A stretch of DNA of 64,000 bases. Origin: Lucinisca nassula. Lineage: Eukaryota; Mollusca; Bivalvia; Lucinida; Lucinidae. The position numbers and the translations under genes are program-made. The stretch spans positions 14,396,538-14,460,537 of the forward strand of contig OY757017.1 of the NCBI GenBank assembly GCA_963580285.1, read 5' to 3'. The notes below the pieces were generated by a model, which saw nothing but the letters and a program-made list of their open reading frames with translations, did not search any database and was not told the origin of the DNA. Positions 10,078 to 20,817 of this stretch are shown here, in pieces; within the stretch, counting starts at the first letter, position 1; each line of letters starts with the position of its first letter.

Positions 10078-10242
10078 TAACCAGTACAGTTCACATTCTT
10101 TTGTCACAAACTGACAACTGCCCAACTTGAATCAGTGGAAGAGAGAGAATGACCATAGAAAGTATTTCGTGATACATTTCCACGAAAGAATGTTGCAGAC
10201 CCGGCATCAAATCTGCTACCTCCTCACGCTAACAAGTCCGTG
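10078..10242 (-). mobile_element. S1 SINE fragment, inverted
   Basis: GGTTAACCAGTACAGTTCAC through GTTGCAGACCCGGCATCAAA is the inverted S1 core and head. Confidence 0.7.
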
Positions 10243-10304
10243 AAATAAACACCCCCTTACACCCCACTTTATATAGAGAAAACTGGGGTTTACGGGGATA
10301 TACA

Positions 10305-12150
10305 TTATTATGTCTCCCCTGAAATTTTTTTTTTCGGAGAGACATAATGTTTTTCCCCCGGGCGTCTGTCTGTCCGTCTGTCACACATTCGTGTCCGCTC
10401 TATAACTTGAAAACTGTTCGAGCTATCTTCACGAAACTAAGTATAAATATAAATCAGCATTAGACGACGTGCAGTGCGCAAGAACTATAACTCTCGCATT
10501 TATACTTTTTGAATTATTTCCCTTGGAAGTGTGTCGGTATGTATATATGTATGGGCAAATCGTGTCCGGTCAATAACTTTCTTATTTTCAGATGGATTTT
10601 AAAATTACTTGGCATAAATATTAACAAACATTAGACGATGTGTGGTGCGCATGAGGCAGGTCGGTACCTCAAAGATCAAGGTCATACTTAGAGGTCAAAG
10701 GTCAAAATAGGGGCCTTTTTTTCGTATTTGGTCAATAACTTCTTATTTTGAGATGGATATTAAAATTACTTGGCAGAAATATTAACAACCATGAGACGAT
10801 GTGTGGTGCGCATGAGGCAGGTCGGTACCTCGAAGGTCAAGGTCATACTTAGAGGTCAAAGGTCAAAAAAGGGGCCTTTTTTTCGTGTTTGGTCAATAAC
10901 TTTCTTATTTTGAGATGGATTTTGAAATCACTTGGCAGAAATGTTAACCAATATAAGACAATGAGTTGCGTGCATGACCCAGGTTGGTACCTCAAAGGTC
11001 AAGGTCATACTTAGAGGTCAAATGTAAAAAAAGGGGCCTTTTTTTCGGGTTTTGTCAATAACTTGCTTATTTTTAGATAGAATTTGAAGTTACTTGGCAA
11101 AAATGTTAACTATCATGAGACGATGTGGTGCATGCATGATTCAGTTTGGTACCTCAAATGTCAAGGTTATACATAGAGGTCAAAGGTCAAAAAGGGGCCT
11201 TTTTTCGTGTTTGGTCAATAACTTTCTTATTTTTAGATGGATTTTGAAATTGCATAGCAGAAATGTTAACCACCATGAGATGATGTGTTGCACACATGAC
11301 CCAGTTTGGTACCTGAAAGGTCAAGGTCATACATAGAGGTTAAAGGTTAAAAAAGGGACCTTTTTGTGTTCTGTCAATAACTTTCTTATTTTTAGATGGA
11401 TTTTGAAATTACATGGCAGAAATGTTAACCACCATGAGACGATGTGTTGCGTGCATGACCCAAGTTGGTACCTCAAATGTCAAGGTCGTACTAAGAGGTC
11501 AAAGGACAAAAAGGGGCCTTTTGTAGTGTTCAGTCAATAACTTTCTTATTCCTGGATAGATTGTGAAATTACTTGGCAGAAATGTTAACCATCATGAGAC
11601 GATGTGTTGCACACTAGACCCAGGTCGGTATCTCCAAGATCAAGGTCATACTAAGAGGTCAGAGGTAAAAAAAAGTTTGTTTTTTGTGTCCAGTCAATAC
11701 CTTCTTTATTTCTGGATGGACTTTATAAAGTAACCATGCAGAAATGTTCACCGTCATTAGACCATGAGTCATGTGCAAGACCAAGGTCCATATACACTTG
11801 TACCTCAAATGTCAAAGTCATACCTAGAGGTCAAAGATAAAAAAAGGACAGTCAATAACTTCCTTATTCTTTGATGGATTATGAAATTACTTGGCAGAAA
11901 TGTTAACCATCATGAGACGATGTGTTGTACCTCAAAGGTCAAGGCCATACTTAGAGGTCAAAGGTAAAAAAAGGGCTTTTTTGTGTATGGCCAATAACTT
12001 TTGTATTTTTCTATGAACATTTTTAAAGTTACTTTGCAGAAATGTTCATCTTCATTAGATTATGTTTTGCGCACAAGACCCAGCTCAGTACCTCCAATGT
12101 CAAGGTTATACTTAGAGATCAAAAACGGGGGAGACATCTGTGTTTTTGTA
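10305..12150 (+). mobile_element. T4 tandem-core element, about ten units
   Basis: Head TATGTCTCCCCTGAAATTTT / TTCGGAGAGACATAATG, GTCT stretch, then units of 150-170 bp each with CTTTCTTATTTTTAGATGGA, GAAATGTTAACCACCATGAG and AGGTCAAGGTCATACTTAGA GGTCAAAGGTCA. The tail is CGGGGGAGACATCTGTGTTT. Confidence 0.85.
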
Positions 12151-12164
12151 GAAAAACAAATTCT

Positions 12165-12350
12165 AGTTTTCCTTATTTCTGCTCCAAGACATAGGTTGTG
12201 GGTACTTAATGAGGCGGTTCTAACGAGCACCCACAACCTATGTTTAAAAAAAAATAACAAAAATATGACAGGTTTTCATCGGAAAAGTAGCCATTTTGGA
12301 GATGTGAAAAATGCACTATGTCACACGGGTGTGTTATTGTGATGTCCTGA
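12165..12350. mobile_element. F-type foldback element
   Basis: CAAGACATAGGTTGTGGGTA ... GAGCACCCACAACCTATG, then GGTTTTCATCGGAAAAGTAG. It lies between T4 and an X relative. Confidence 0.72.
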
Positions 12351-12364
12351 TCACCGGCCACCCA

Positions 12365-12890
12365 GATGCATATCTGATGGAGTTACCAAATAGAAGTGAA
12401 GGCAGTTATCAGGAATCGATACAATTAACCCACAGCTCCCATCAGAGACACCAAAGGGAAAGAAACACAAACAAGAAACAACAGACCCTAATGGAAACAT
12501 CAATAGAGGAAAGCGAAAAGGACAGCCACTTTCCCACAAAATGGCCAATTGGCTATCCAAAACAAAATAATATAAGCGATACAAACACTCAAAGACAAAC
12601 CATAACAAAAATAAACTGGGACAGAAGAACCACCTGGGATCGGTCAGTGAAACAAACTCCACAGGGGGGCTTAAATCGATTTTACGCGGCCACAATCCTC
12701 GCCCTTCTGTCGGGATTTAGACAAATTATTTGTTCAGTCCGCATGATGGCCTCTTAACTCATCAGTGCAACATCTCCGTGAACACAAAAAAATCAAACAA
12801 CTACAGAGATGAAACAACAGTGAAGACTAGACAGCAAGAAAACACTGAAATGCTGGAGCAAAAGAAAACCAACAGTTAGACTCCCATAGG
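12365..12890 (-). mobile_element. element X relative, inverted
   Basis: This is the reverse-complement counterpart of element X (GGAATCGATACAATTAACCC, CCACAAAATGGCCAATTGGC, GAACACAAAAAAATCAAACA). It is clearly more diverged than the two plus-strand copies. The open frames in it are incidental. Confidence 0.65.
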
Positions 12891-12964
12891 CCCGATTCAA
12901 TACTGGCTGTAATTGATGTGACAGAGTACAATACCAGTACATCTGTCTTACCTCATATATCGAC

Positions 12965-13135
12965 ATATGGGCTCCGTCAAACGATTTTGGTACTTATCGC
13001 CTATGCGGGCAGCGAAGGTTCAGGCGAGCCTGCGCATCCACGCAGTCTCGCCAGAACCTTCACTGCTCGCTCATACAAGCAGTGAATCAAGAGGAACCTT
13101 CAGACAGAAAGCCATATCCCTGGCCCCTCTGAATG
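12965..13135. repeat. GC-rich hairpin
   Basis: CAGCGAAGGTTCAGGCGAGC pairs with CTCGCCAGAACCTTCACTGC. A weaker second pair is GGAACCTTCAGACAG. The open frame through it is incidental. Confidence 0.6.
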
Positions 13136-13258
13136 GCTGGGCATGCGCAGTTGAAATTTGTCATGACGGAATGCTCGAAGACACAAATTCACTTGGCGGG
13201 GCTCATATAGAAGCTTTGCACAGGTCTATTTCCAATTTAAGGTGTTAATGTTATTTAA

Positions 13259-13479
13259 CCCTTCTTGTACCAAATGGAATCTTCCTCCTTATATATAGCA
13301 GGAGTTCATTTCAAAATTTAGGGGTGTCAGGTTGTGTTTTCATCATAAATTATTTGGAAAATGACTGAACTTTTAGCAAACAGTGGAGGCCCTGATCAGA
13401 CGCCGCGTTCTGCGGCGTCTGATCTGGGCCTGCACTGTTTCCCAGGGTACCCATTTAAGGGTTTTCGGTACAAAAAGGG
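13259..13479. mobile_element. TTAA-flanked MITE with a TGATCAG hairpin
   Basis: CCCTTCTTGTACCAAATGG on the left and TTCGGTACAAAAAGGG on the right, flanked by TTAA at 13,255-258 and 13,480-483. The inside hairpin is CCTGATCAGACGCCGC / GCGGCGTCTGATCTGGG. Confidence 0.75.
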
Positions 13480-13724
13480 TTAATGTACTGTTAAAATCCT
13501 TAAAATTCTAACACCTTGAGGACTTTCTGTAATTCTCCTAAAATTTTGGCAAATTCATTTCATGAGCATGGAGTCCAAAAGGTGCAGACAGAATGGCAAA
13601 CAGTGCAGTCCCTGATCAGGGAGCAGTCTGTCTGATCTTGGTCTGCTGTTTGCTTAGGCCTATCTGTCTCAATACTTAAACCCCAATTTTCTTTCTATGA
13701 AGTGGGGTTTAGAGGGGTAATCAG

Positions 13725-13939
13725 TACACTTTGGGAAAAATTCCACTATTAAGACCACCTGAAATTAAGTCTAATCCGGCTTTTAAAAGTGTATGTGTAG
13801 GTTGCAGTTATTCTTTCTTTGCGTTTTCTACATGCAGTGTCCTCTGGTCAGAGACCACCTTTTGGACTGTTCAAAAGTGGTCTAAACGACCACTTTTGAA
13901 CAATCCCAAGGGTGGTCTTAACATCAGAATTTTACTGTA
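13725..13939. mobile_element. P-type MITE, diverged
   Basis: GGAAAAATTCCACTATTAAG ACCACC on the left, GGTGGTCTTAACATCAGAAT TTTACTGTA on the right. It also has an extra internal palindrome (AAAAGTGGTCTAAACGACCA). Confidence 0.75.
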
Positions 13940-14017
13940 CTTGTTGACCTGATGAATCTCAAAATAATAAAAAAATCAAAACTTTACTGATTTGCAGCAT
14001 TTATCTTGTATTTTCAG

Positions 14018-14091
14018 TTTACATTTACTGATTGGCTGAATTATGAAATCACAGTAAACACTGAAAATGATCTCTTCACTGATATGGAAAG
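14018..14091 (+). CDS. FANCA: FANCA homologue, internal exon whose 3' end seeds a minisatellite
   Basis: Acceptor tgtattttcag, donor GGAAAG|gtgagt, 74 nt, phase 0 to 2. It encodes FTFTDWLNYEITVNTENDLF and TDMER. The TDWLNYEI block matches YQDWLHLELEI of vertebrate FANCA, one of the clearest anchors for the assignment. The last ~40 nt of the exon plus its donor are repeated about 11 more times immediately downstream in the intron. If any downstream copy's donor were used, the message would read through a TGA directly after the ER codons, so only this first donor gives an open frame. Confidence 0.88.
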
Positions 14092-14700
14092 GTGAGTAAC
14101 AGGATCACAGTAAACACTGAAAATGATCTCTTCACTGATATGGAGAGGCGAGCAATAGGATCACAGTAAATACTGTAAATGATCTTTTCGCTGATATGGA
14201 AAGGTGAGTAAGAGGATCACAGTAAAACTGAAGATGATCTCTTCGCTGATATGGAGAGGAAAGTAAGAGGTTCACAGTAAACACAGAGAATGATCTCTTC
14301 ACTGATATAGAAAGGTGAGCAACAGGATCACAGTTAACACTGAAAATGATCTCTACACTGATATGGAAAGTTAAGTAAATGGTTCACAGAAAACACTGAA
14401 AATGATCGCTTTTATGATATGGAAAGTTAAGTAAATGGTACACAGTAAACACTGAAAATGATCTCTTCACTGATATGGAAAGTTAAGTAAATGGTTCACA
14501 ATAAACACTGATAATGGTCTCTTCACTGATATCACAGTAAACACTGAGTATGATCTCTTTACTGATATGGAAAGGTGAGCAACAGGTTCACAATAAACAC
14601 TGAGTATGATCTCTTCACTGATATGGAAAGGTAAGAAACAGGATCACAGTAAACACCGAAAATGATCTCTTCACTGATATGGAGAGGTGAGTAACTTGTA
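14051..14700 (+). repeat. 56-bp minisatellite made of FANCA exon end plus splice donor
   Basis: About 11.6 units of 56 bp begin inside the exon at 14,018-14,091. Each unit contains the last ~40 exon bases (CACAGTAAACACTGAAAATG through GATATGGAAAG) and ~15 intron bases. Donor positions vary: gtgagt in units 1, 3 and 12, gtgagc in 5 and 10, gtaaga in 11, gttaag in 6-8, and gcgagc or gaaagt in 2 and 4. One unit is truncated near 14,530. The unit length is not a multiple of three. Confidence 0.9.
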
Positions 14701-14984
14701 ACAGAAAACAAGGAAAAGAACATGGATACATTGCAGGATATACCATAATTAACCTAAGTATTGGGACAGATAGGCCTAACGAACATTGCAAACACAGATC
14801 GGACTGCTCCACCACACTGTTTGCCATTCTGTCTGCATCTTTTGGACTCCTTGCTGGAACGTGAAATAAATTTGTGAAGATTTAATTAAGAGAATTATAT
14901 TCAGTCCTTAAGGTGTCCAAATTTTTAAGATTTTTACGATAGCAGCAATCCATTTGGAAATTAAGGGGTATCAGGTTATGATAT

Positions 14985-16204
14985 TTTTAATCGGAATGGG
15001 AACCCCTGGCAGATTTTTCCACCATTTTTCAAAGGGAAACAAATTTTGGGACTTCCTGTTTGCTTTTCCCACTGAAAAAGGGGTCTATTCTTAAAGGGAC
15101 CCACACCTGCCAACACTCCCGATTTGAGCGTGACTCTCACGATTTATTGTGTGTCTCACTCCCCCACGATCGTATTTTGAAAATGGCCCAAATCTCACGA
15201 ATTTCATTGCATCTCACGCTTAGAAATTCGTTAATTTTGCCATACCGGATATTTACATTGCAAACTGGTTATTATCGGCTTTTCTGAATCGCTAATATAT
15301 GCAATTAGAGCCGGGATACAGAACTATTGGAAAATCACCTCAGGTCACAGGTATATTTGGACTATTATTAGCAAATCTATTATTGGACAGGTAAATAAAC
15401 AAAACTATCCATCTTGTCTATAATCTATCTATCGGTAAATTTCTAAGTTTAGTCCTCAGAATAATCAGATATCGAGGCATCCCTGCGTTACAAAAATATT
15501 ACAGAAATCATATTTAGCCATTTAATTTCTTCATTACATATTAATAATCTTCCATAAAAATGATCTTTTTCTCTTTTTTTGACACTTTACAAGACACCCA
15601 AAATGTTGTGTGGCGACCTATGGCCCATCTTGCATTTTGTTTATGAATCTATGAAAACGTAAACAATAGCAAAAACGCTCATAGTATTGATCAGTTATTT
15701 ATTTTAGCATAAATATGTTCAGTTTTCAATAAGATTTGATGAAGTTCTGTGGTAAAATGAATCATTGCATCTGACTTGTAAAGTGACCTAAGTCACATAT
15801 ATTCGGACAGTACACAGTTTCATACATTTCACCCTTGCTAAAAATGCATGTTTTATGCTAGGTGGGTGAGCTAGCACTTCCTTTTTTAATGGGTGCTTGG
15901 TCTGGTTAAAAACTGAAATTTATTGGTGGTGGGGTTCAATTTATTTTTTTTATGGGTGGTGGGTCTTTGAAAAAGGTAGCACCCATCCCCACCCCCATAC
16001 GGTCAGGGAAAAAAATCGCACTCTTTCAAATTTTTCCTGAAGATTCCCCGCAAACCAAATACTAAAAAAGAAGGTGAAAAAGGGTCCGCCGCGCGCAGTC
16101 TCACTCTTTGGATTTTCTCAGGAGCAAATTCTTTCCTTTAAAAGTTGACCCCTATTGACATGGAGGACAAAAATACTTCTACAGGAGTTGTCTCCCCTCA
16201 AGGT
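14985..16204 (-). mobile_element. G-type repeat ends with ~1 kb of unidentified DNA between them
   Basis: One end is AATGGGAACCCCTGGCAGAT ... GGGGTCTATTCTTAAAG (14,990-15,098). The other is GAGCAAATTCTTTCCTTTAA ... GTTGTCTCCCCTCAAGGTGT (16,122-16,204). The DNA between (CTCACGATTTATTGTGTGTC; GGTAGCACCCATCCCCACCC) has no coding signal that I recognise. Confidence 0.55.
15100..16120. other. no recognised feature (between G-type ends)
   Basis: About 1 kb without coding signal. CTCACGATTTATTGTGTGTC-like phrases recur locally. This is probably an unidentified insertion into the G repeat. Confidence 0.45.
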
Positions 16205-19200
16205 GTCTATCTATCTATCTTATACTGAGTCGGTCATATTTGGCCATTACCTCAGTTGGGTGCGTAGCTAAATTTAGAATTTAGCTGAAAAAAAAAAAAA
16301 AAAGAGAAGTCACTGGATGAGTCCTTAAAACTATTTACAATCTGAATAACAGAGATATACTAAAACGCATACCTCTGAGTCTCAATCTTACACTGTATGG
16401 GCTTTGAACTCCTCTGCAGTCTTAGCATTCACCACAGAAGAGGGAAGACTATTCCACTGGGGAATAGTCCTAGGGAAGAAGGAATTTTTCAGGGCATCAC
16501 TGTAGGACTGGTACCTGTGATACTGTGAGTTGTTTACTTTTGATGCCCTTGTTCGAGTTGAAACTGTCACGGGGGTCAAGTATTTATCTTTATTAACGGC
16601 CACTGTACCTGAATGTATCTTATAGAAGAAGGTTAAAGAGGACTGCTCACGACGGGCCTCTAGGGACGGCCATTCTAGCTCGTTAAGCATGTCACCGACG
16701 CTGCTTCTATTGCGCCATCGTCGGCAGGTCCATCGAGCAGCTGTCCTCTGCACCTTCTCCACCTGCTGAATCTGAGTTTTAACATAGGGATGCCAAATGG
16801 GTGATGCATATTCTAGCTGAGGGCGAACCAATGTTTTATATGCAACATCCTTTGTCTGCCTAGGTGCAAAAGCCAAGTTTCGTCTAAGAAATCCTAAAGT
16901 CCTAGTTGCTTTTGATGTAATTTCTGAAACGTGTTGACCCCAATCAAGATCATCAGTGATGGTGATACCAAGATATTTGGCGGATTGAACCTGCTCCAAG
17001 ATTTGCTGGTGTAGTTTATAGTCAAACTTAATTTGTTTGTCAGGAGGGTGTCGCGACACCCTCATTGAATGACATTTGGCCACATTGAACTTCATCTGCC
17101 AATCGGCCTCCCACTGTGCTAGTTGATTCAGGTCATCTTGTAGAATAAGACAGTCAGAAGAAGAATATATATTCCTATAAAGGACACAATCATCAGCAAA
17201 CAAACGGACAGATGACCTGATGTTATCAGGGAGATCATTAATGAATACCAAGAAAAGGACCGGTCCAAGGACCGAACCTTGGGGGACACCAGATAAAACA
17301 GGGACTGGATCAGACGCTTGGCCATCAAGTACAACTTGTTGTGAGCGCCCTGAGAGCCATGAGCTAATCCACCTGTGTGTGGATCCTCTTATCCCTTAGT
17401 AATCCAATTTATACAATAGCTTCCTGTGAGGTACCTTGTCAAAGGCCTTAGCGAAGTCCATGATAATCAAGTCAGTCTGTTTGTGGCCACGGTTTGTGGC
17501 CCCATCCAGATTGCTCACAATGTCATGGTAAAACTGAACTAATTGAGTTTCGCAAGACCTTTGACTTCGGAAACCATGTTGACAGTCAGCAAGAATGCTC
17601 TCTAAGGCTAGGTGCTTGTTGATGTTACTAACTATTATATGCTCCAGGGTTTTGCAACAGATGCATGTTAGCGACACTGGTCTATAATTTGCTGCATCGT
17701 ATTTTTCTCCTTTTTTATAGACCGGGGTAACATTAGCTTGTCGCCAGTCATCTGGTACAGTGCCCTGGGCGAGTGATTCATTGAAGATAAAGGCCAGCAC
17801 AGGTGAAATTTCAGCACCACATTCTTTAAGCACCCTGGCATTCAGGTCATCCGGCCCAGATGCCTTATGTATTTTGAGCTTACCTAACAGTTTGGCGACC
17901 CCGTTTGGGTCAACTGTTATGTCCCCCATTGAGGGGAACTGACTATTACCTTTAGTTGGTAGCTCACCATCAGTTTCACGCGTAAATGCAGATTGAAACT
18001 GTTTGTTACATATGTTGGCCTTATCGCGCGAATCTGTTTTGAGAATACCGTTATCTCTTAACGAAGTGATCCCAAAGGCTTCCTTTTTCAGGGACTTTAC
18101 AAATGACCAAAACTTTTTTACTTTACCATTCTTCTGGGGACTGTCGGGATCTGTATTATCATCCTCAAAGGTAAAGATGCTGGAAACATGCTTCCAATAT
18201 GCATCTCTTATTACCTTTTGTACATGTGCTCTGAACCTTTTGTAATGGCTCTTAACGTCAGGGCTACTAGACTTACGAGCACGAAAGTACATTCGATTGC
18301 GTCTTCTAATTAGATGCTTGATCGTGTTGTCGATCCAAGGTGCACTATGCTTTGTTTTGGTCATTTTCGTTGGAATAAACCTTTCCATAGCCGCAGTTAA
18401 TTCGGTCTTAAAATTGACCCACATGTCGTTAACTGACATGTGCGAAAGGTCAGAGGAAAGGAACAAAATTCTAAATCGCGCCATATGGTCTCGCAGACCA
18501 TCCATATCCGCACGTTTATATAGATATATTTTACGCGGGGCTTGTCTGATTCGTTTTGCTTTTATGTCGTATTCAATAAGGACTATGTCGTGATCGGCTT
18601 TGCCGATCGGGGGCATCCCCTTAACTCGATTAACTGGGGATGGTGAATTTGTAAATAATAGATCGAGGGTCTTTTCTTGACGGGTGGGTATATTAATTAC
18701 TTGGGCTAGGCAGTGTTCTTTGATTATATCTAAAAGCTGTTGCTGTGTCTGCCTTTTAGATACCCCATGGGGCACCTGCATGTTGCTCCATTCAATGTCA
18801 CCACAATTGAAGTCTCCGCCAACCAAAACATGGGCATTTGCATTTGACATTATCCTAGACAAAGATGAATTAAAAGCCTCAAGATATTCTGGGTCAATCT
18901 GATCTGGGGGGCGATAAAAGGAACCAAGGTACAGAGTCCTACATCCAATAATGTTCAATTTACACCAAACTAATTCACATTTGGTGTCCAACTCCGGAGT
19001 TTCTGTACAGAGTAGGTCTCGCTTGAAAGCCACAAAGACACCTCCATGTGCATCCCCAACTCTGTCTTTCCGGATAGCCTCAAAAGATTCTGGAAAAATT
19101 TCTGAGTTTTTAATTTCTGGGGTTAGCCAGGACTCATTGCCCAAAATGATGTCCGGCTTAGCTGAGTCGATAATAGTATGAAGTTCAGCCCTTTTGTTCT

Positions 19201-19410
19201 TTATTGACTGACAATTCATAATCAATATTCTGAGGGGGTGGTTAAGGACCGCCTTTTTGGTCTTCATTTTAGCTTCTTTTGACTGCTGCACAATGGGCGA
19301 AGAAGCTGCCGTGGGCGGGCCAATATTGTCTGGTATCGGACTGTCAGGCTCGGACAGGGTTGATAACGTGTATTCATTGCCCTTAAAAATATTCAGAATA
19401 TGACTGAACT
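16205..19410 (-). mobile_element. CR1/jockey-type LINE copy, probably 5' truncated
   Basis: The element carries the open frame described separately, an untranslated 3' region with a poly-A-like run (16,288-16,306 on the plus strand as A's) and a 3' end made of about four GATA/TATC units at 16,207-16,222. A terminal short tandem repeat is typical of CR1/L2-type LINEs. Its 3' end abuts a G-type repeat (16,130-16,204). I could not identify a target-site duplication. A second copy of only the 3' end lies at 39,082-39,345. Confidence 0.8.
16388..19410 (-). pseudogene. CR1/jockey-type LINE ORF: endonuclease and reverse transcriptase, one nonsense codon
   Basis: A single minus-strand frame is open from about 19,410 to 16,388, interrupted only by TAA at 17,398-17,396. 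The N-terminal part has apurinic-type endonuclease signatures in order: LIMNCQSI, LGNESWL, IRKDR, VGGDFN and ADHDIV. Reverse transcriptase motifs follow: HKASGPDDLN, VYKKGEKYDAANYRPVS and IMDFAKAFDKVPHRKLL. After the stop come SGVPQGSVLGPVLF, the catalytic FADDCVLY box and a C-terminal domain with PQLEYASPIWHPY and PRTIPQWNSLP, typical of CR1 and jockey-clade elements. The stop replaces what is normally an aromatic codon before GI. No frameshift is visible, so the copy is young or barely decayed. No ATG precedes the endonuclease for at least 140 bp, which suggests 5' truncation. Confidence 0.88.
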
Positions 19411-19561
19411 ATTTGGAAATAAGAAAAGCCCAGTTCAGATTCCATGTTCTGTACTGGGCTGCTTTATTTGCTAGTGCCCTACACTCTGGTTTTCTTTATA
19501 AAGTTGGGGTAATCTAATATAGATTTTTTCTGACATACATATCTAAGAACATTGTCAAATA

Positions 19562-19678
19562 AATAACTTCTGGCAAAAGAATGTGCACTGTACAGGTTTA
19601 GACTTTTAGCCTTATCACTGTCTCAGTATGACATAAAATAATGTTGACTGGGCTGTTAAACTGCAAAAGAATCATTCA
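19562..19678 (+). mobile_element. S1 SINE 3' fragment
   Basis: TTCTGGCAAAAGAATGTGCA ... TGTTGACTGGGCTGTTAAAC, corresponding to the 3' third of S1. Confidence 0.65.
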
Positions 19679-19784
19679 ATTTCAAGAGCATGTTGTGTCA
19701 GCAAATATGCATATATTAAGACTCATCAAAAGCATTGTTTTTGTGTTTTTTTTTGCTGTTGGGTGGGAATGAGGGGGGGTTTGT

Positions 19785-19965
19785 TTGTTTGGTTTTGTGT
19801 TCAACACTGTATAGGTTGTTTTGGAGACTTTGCTTCCAATTTTGTGGGACTTTTACCCAATATTAAGATGAAATGACATCAATCCCTGTCTTCCAATGAA
19901 ACCAATAGGGTTTATAAGCATTGAAAGTCTGACTCGCACCGCTTTTCCTGAGCAGGCTTCATTGC
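19785..19965 (-). mobile_element. family A retroposon, partial
   Basis: Inverted copy from GTTTGGTTTTGTGTTCAACA to GCACCGCTTTTCCTGAGCAG. It abuts an inverted S5 SINE. Confidence 0.7.
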
Positions 19966-19994
19966 TAATCAGAGGTGGGCCAAAACCAGAGTAC

Positions 19995-20128
19995 CCTGAG
20001 AAATACCACCTGACCCTCCATTGCACAACTTGACGTCTCACATGTGACCAAAGCCAGGCTCGAACCTCGGCGGTGAAAGACCTAAGATTAAGAGTCAGTG
20101 CTCATACCCACTAGGCCGCAGATGCCAT
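19995..20128 (-). mobile_element. S5 SINE, inverted
   Basis: CACCTGACCCTCCATTGCAC ... CCCACTAGGCCGCAGATGCC. Confidence 0.68.
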
Positions 20129-20199
20129 CCTGTGTTGCTGTTTGAAAGTAGAATGAGTGGATTACTATAATTGCCATAATTAACCCACATGCTCTAATA

Positions 20200-20598
20200 A
20201 GTCTACACCCTTATCCTGCTGAATAAATTAATTTAGCCAAACCCTTGTCTATCACCCAATCAAATTACATTGTGCTTAATATAATGTGATCTTTCAGTTC
20301 ACAAACTCAGCAATACAGACTAAGCATTTTGCTTTGGGCACACAGACTGCCATAAATCAAAATTTTACATTACGTTAGTTAATAGGCATTTTTATTCAAA
20401 ACATAGGCCTCCAGGCAAAAATTTAGGCGCCTTGGGCAACTGGGTGCCTGTTAGTCTGTATCCCTGAAACTGCATGACAAACAGGGTAGATACTGATCAA
20501 ATGGGTAGATCCTGATCAGATGGCTTCTTCAGAAGCCATCTGATCTGGATCTACACTGGTTTTAAAGGTAGTAGTTGTCGTGTTCAGCAAGAAAAGGG
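20200..20598. mobile_element. Q-type MITE ending just before a FANCA acceptor
   Basis: CCCTTATCCTGCTGAATAAA on the left and TTCAGCAAGAAAAGGG on the right. Hairpin GATCAGATGGCTTCTTCAGA with its complement near 20,515-20,550. Fragments of the same family also occur at 53,025-53,175 and 61,316-61,560. Confidence 0.65.
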
Positions 20599-20615
20599 TT
20601 CATTATGGTTTATAG

Positions 20616-20744
20616 GTATGAGTACTACAGCTGGGCAGTGTATCAACACTTCTTACCAATGAGCGTGGAGCAAGGTGGATTTTCTAGGGACTTTAGACTG
20701 GCTGCTTCACAAGTCTTACAAGTTATAGTAACCAAAGATTCAAG
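20616..20744 (+). CDS. FANCA: FANCA homologue, internal exon (phase 2 to 2)
   Basis: Acceptor ggtttatag, donor TTCAAG|gtaagt, 129 nt. Joined to the previous exon it reads YEYYSWAVYQHFLPMSVEQG, then GFSRDFRLAASQVLQV and IVTKDSR. Human FANCA has FHQWAIHEHFLPESSASGG followed by DLQAACTILVNALMDF, so the W-A-x-x-x-H-F-L-P core, the GG and the following helix all correspond. This is the strongest single match in the window. A Q-type MITE terminus (TTCAGCAAGA) ends about 17 nt upstream of the acceptor AG, leaving almost no non-repeat polypyrimidine tract. Confidence 0.92.
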
Positions 20745-20817
20745 GTAAGTCTTGGTTGGTTCGGGGTTGAATGGCTCTGTTGACACTAACGGTCATTTAG
20801 ACTTATTGACTCTTAAA

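Noticed and set aside
12311..12757. Open frames of 148 and 114 codons on opposite strands
   Set aside because: Both lie in an X-related repeat. The same text recurs at 59,345 and 42,636 without conserved coding.
12967..13248. 93-codon frame MGSVKRFWYLSPMRAAKVQ...
   Set aside because: It spans a GC-rich hairpin, so the open frame follows from the palindrome.
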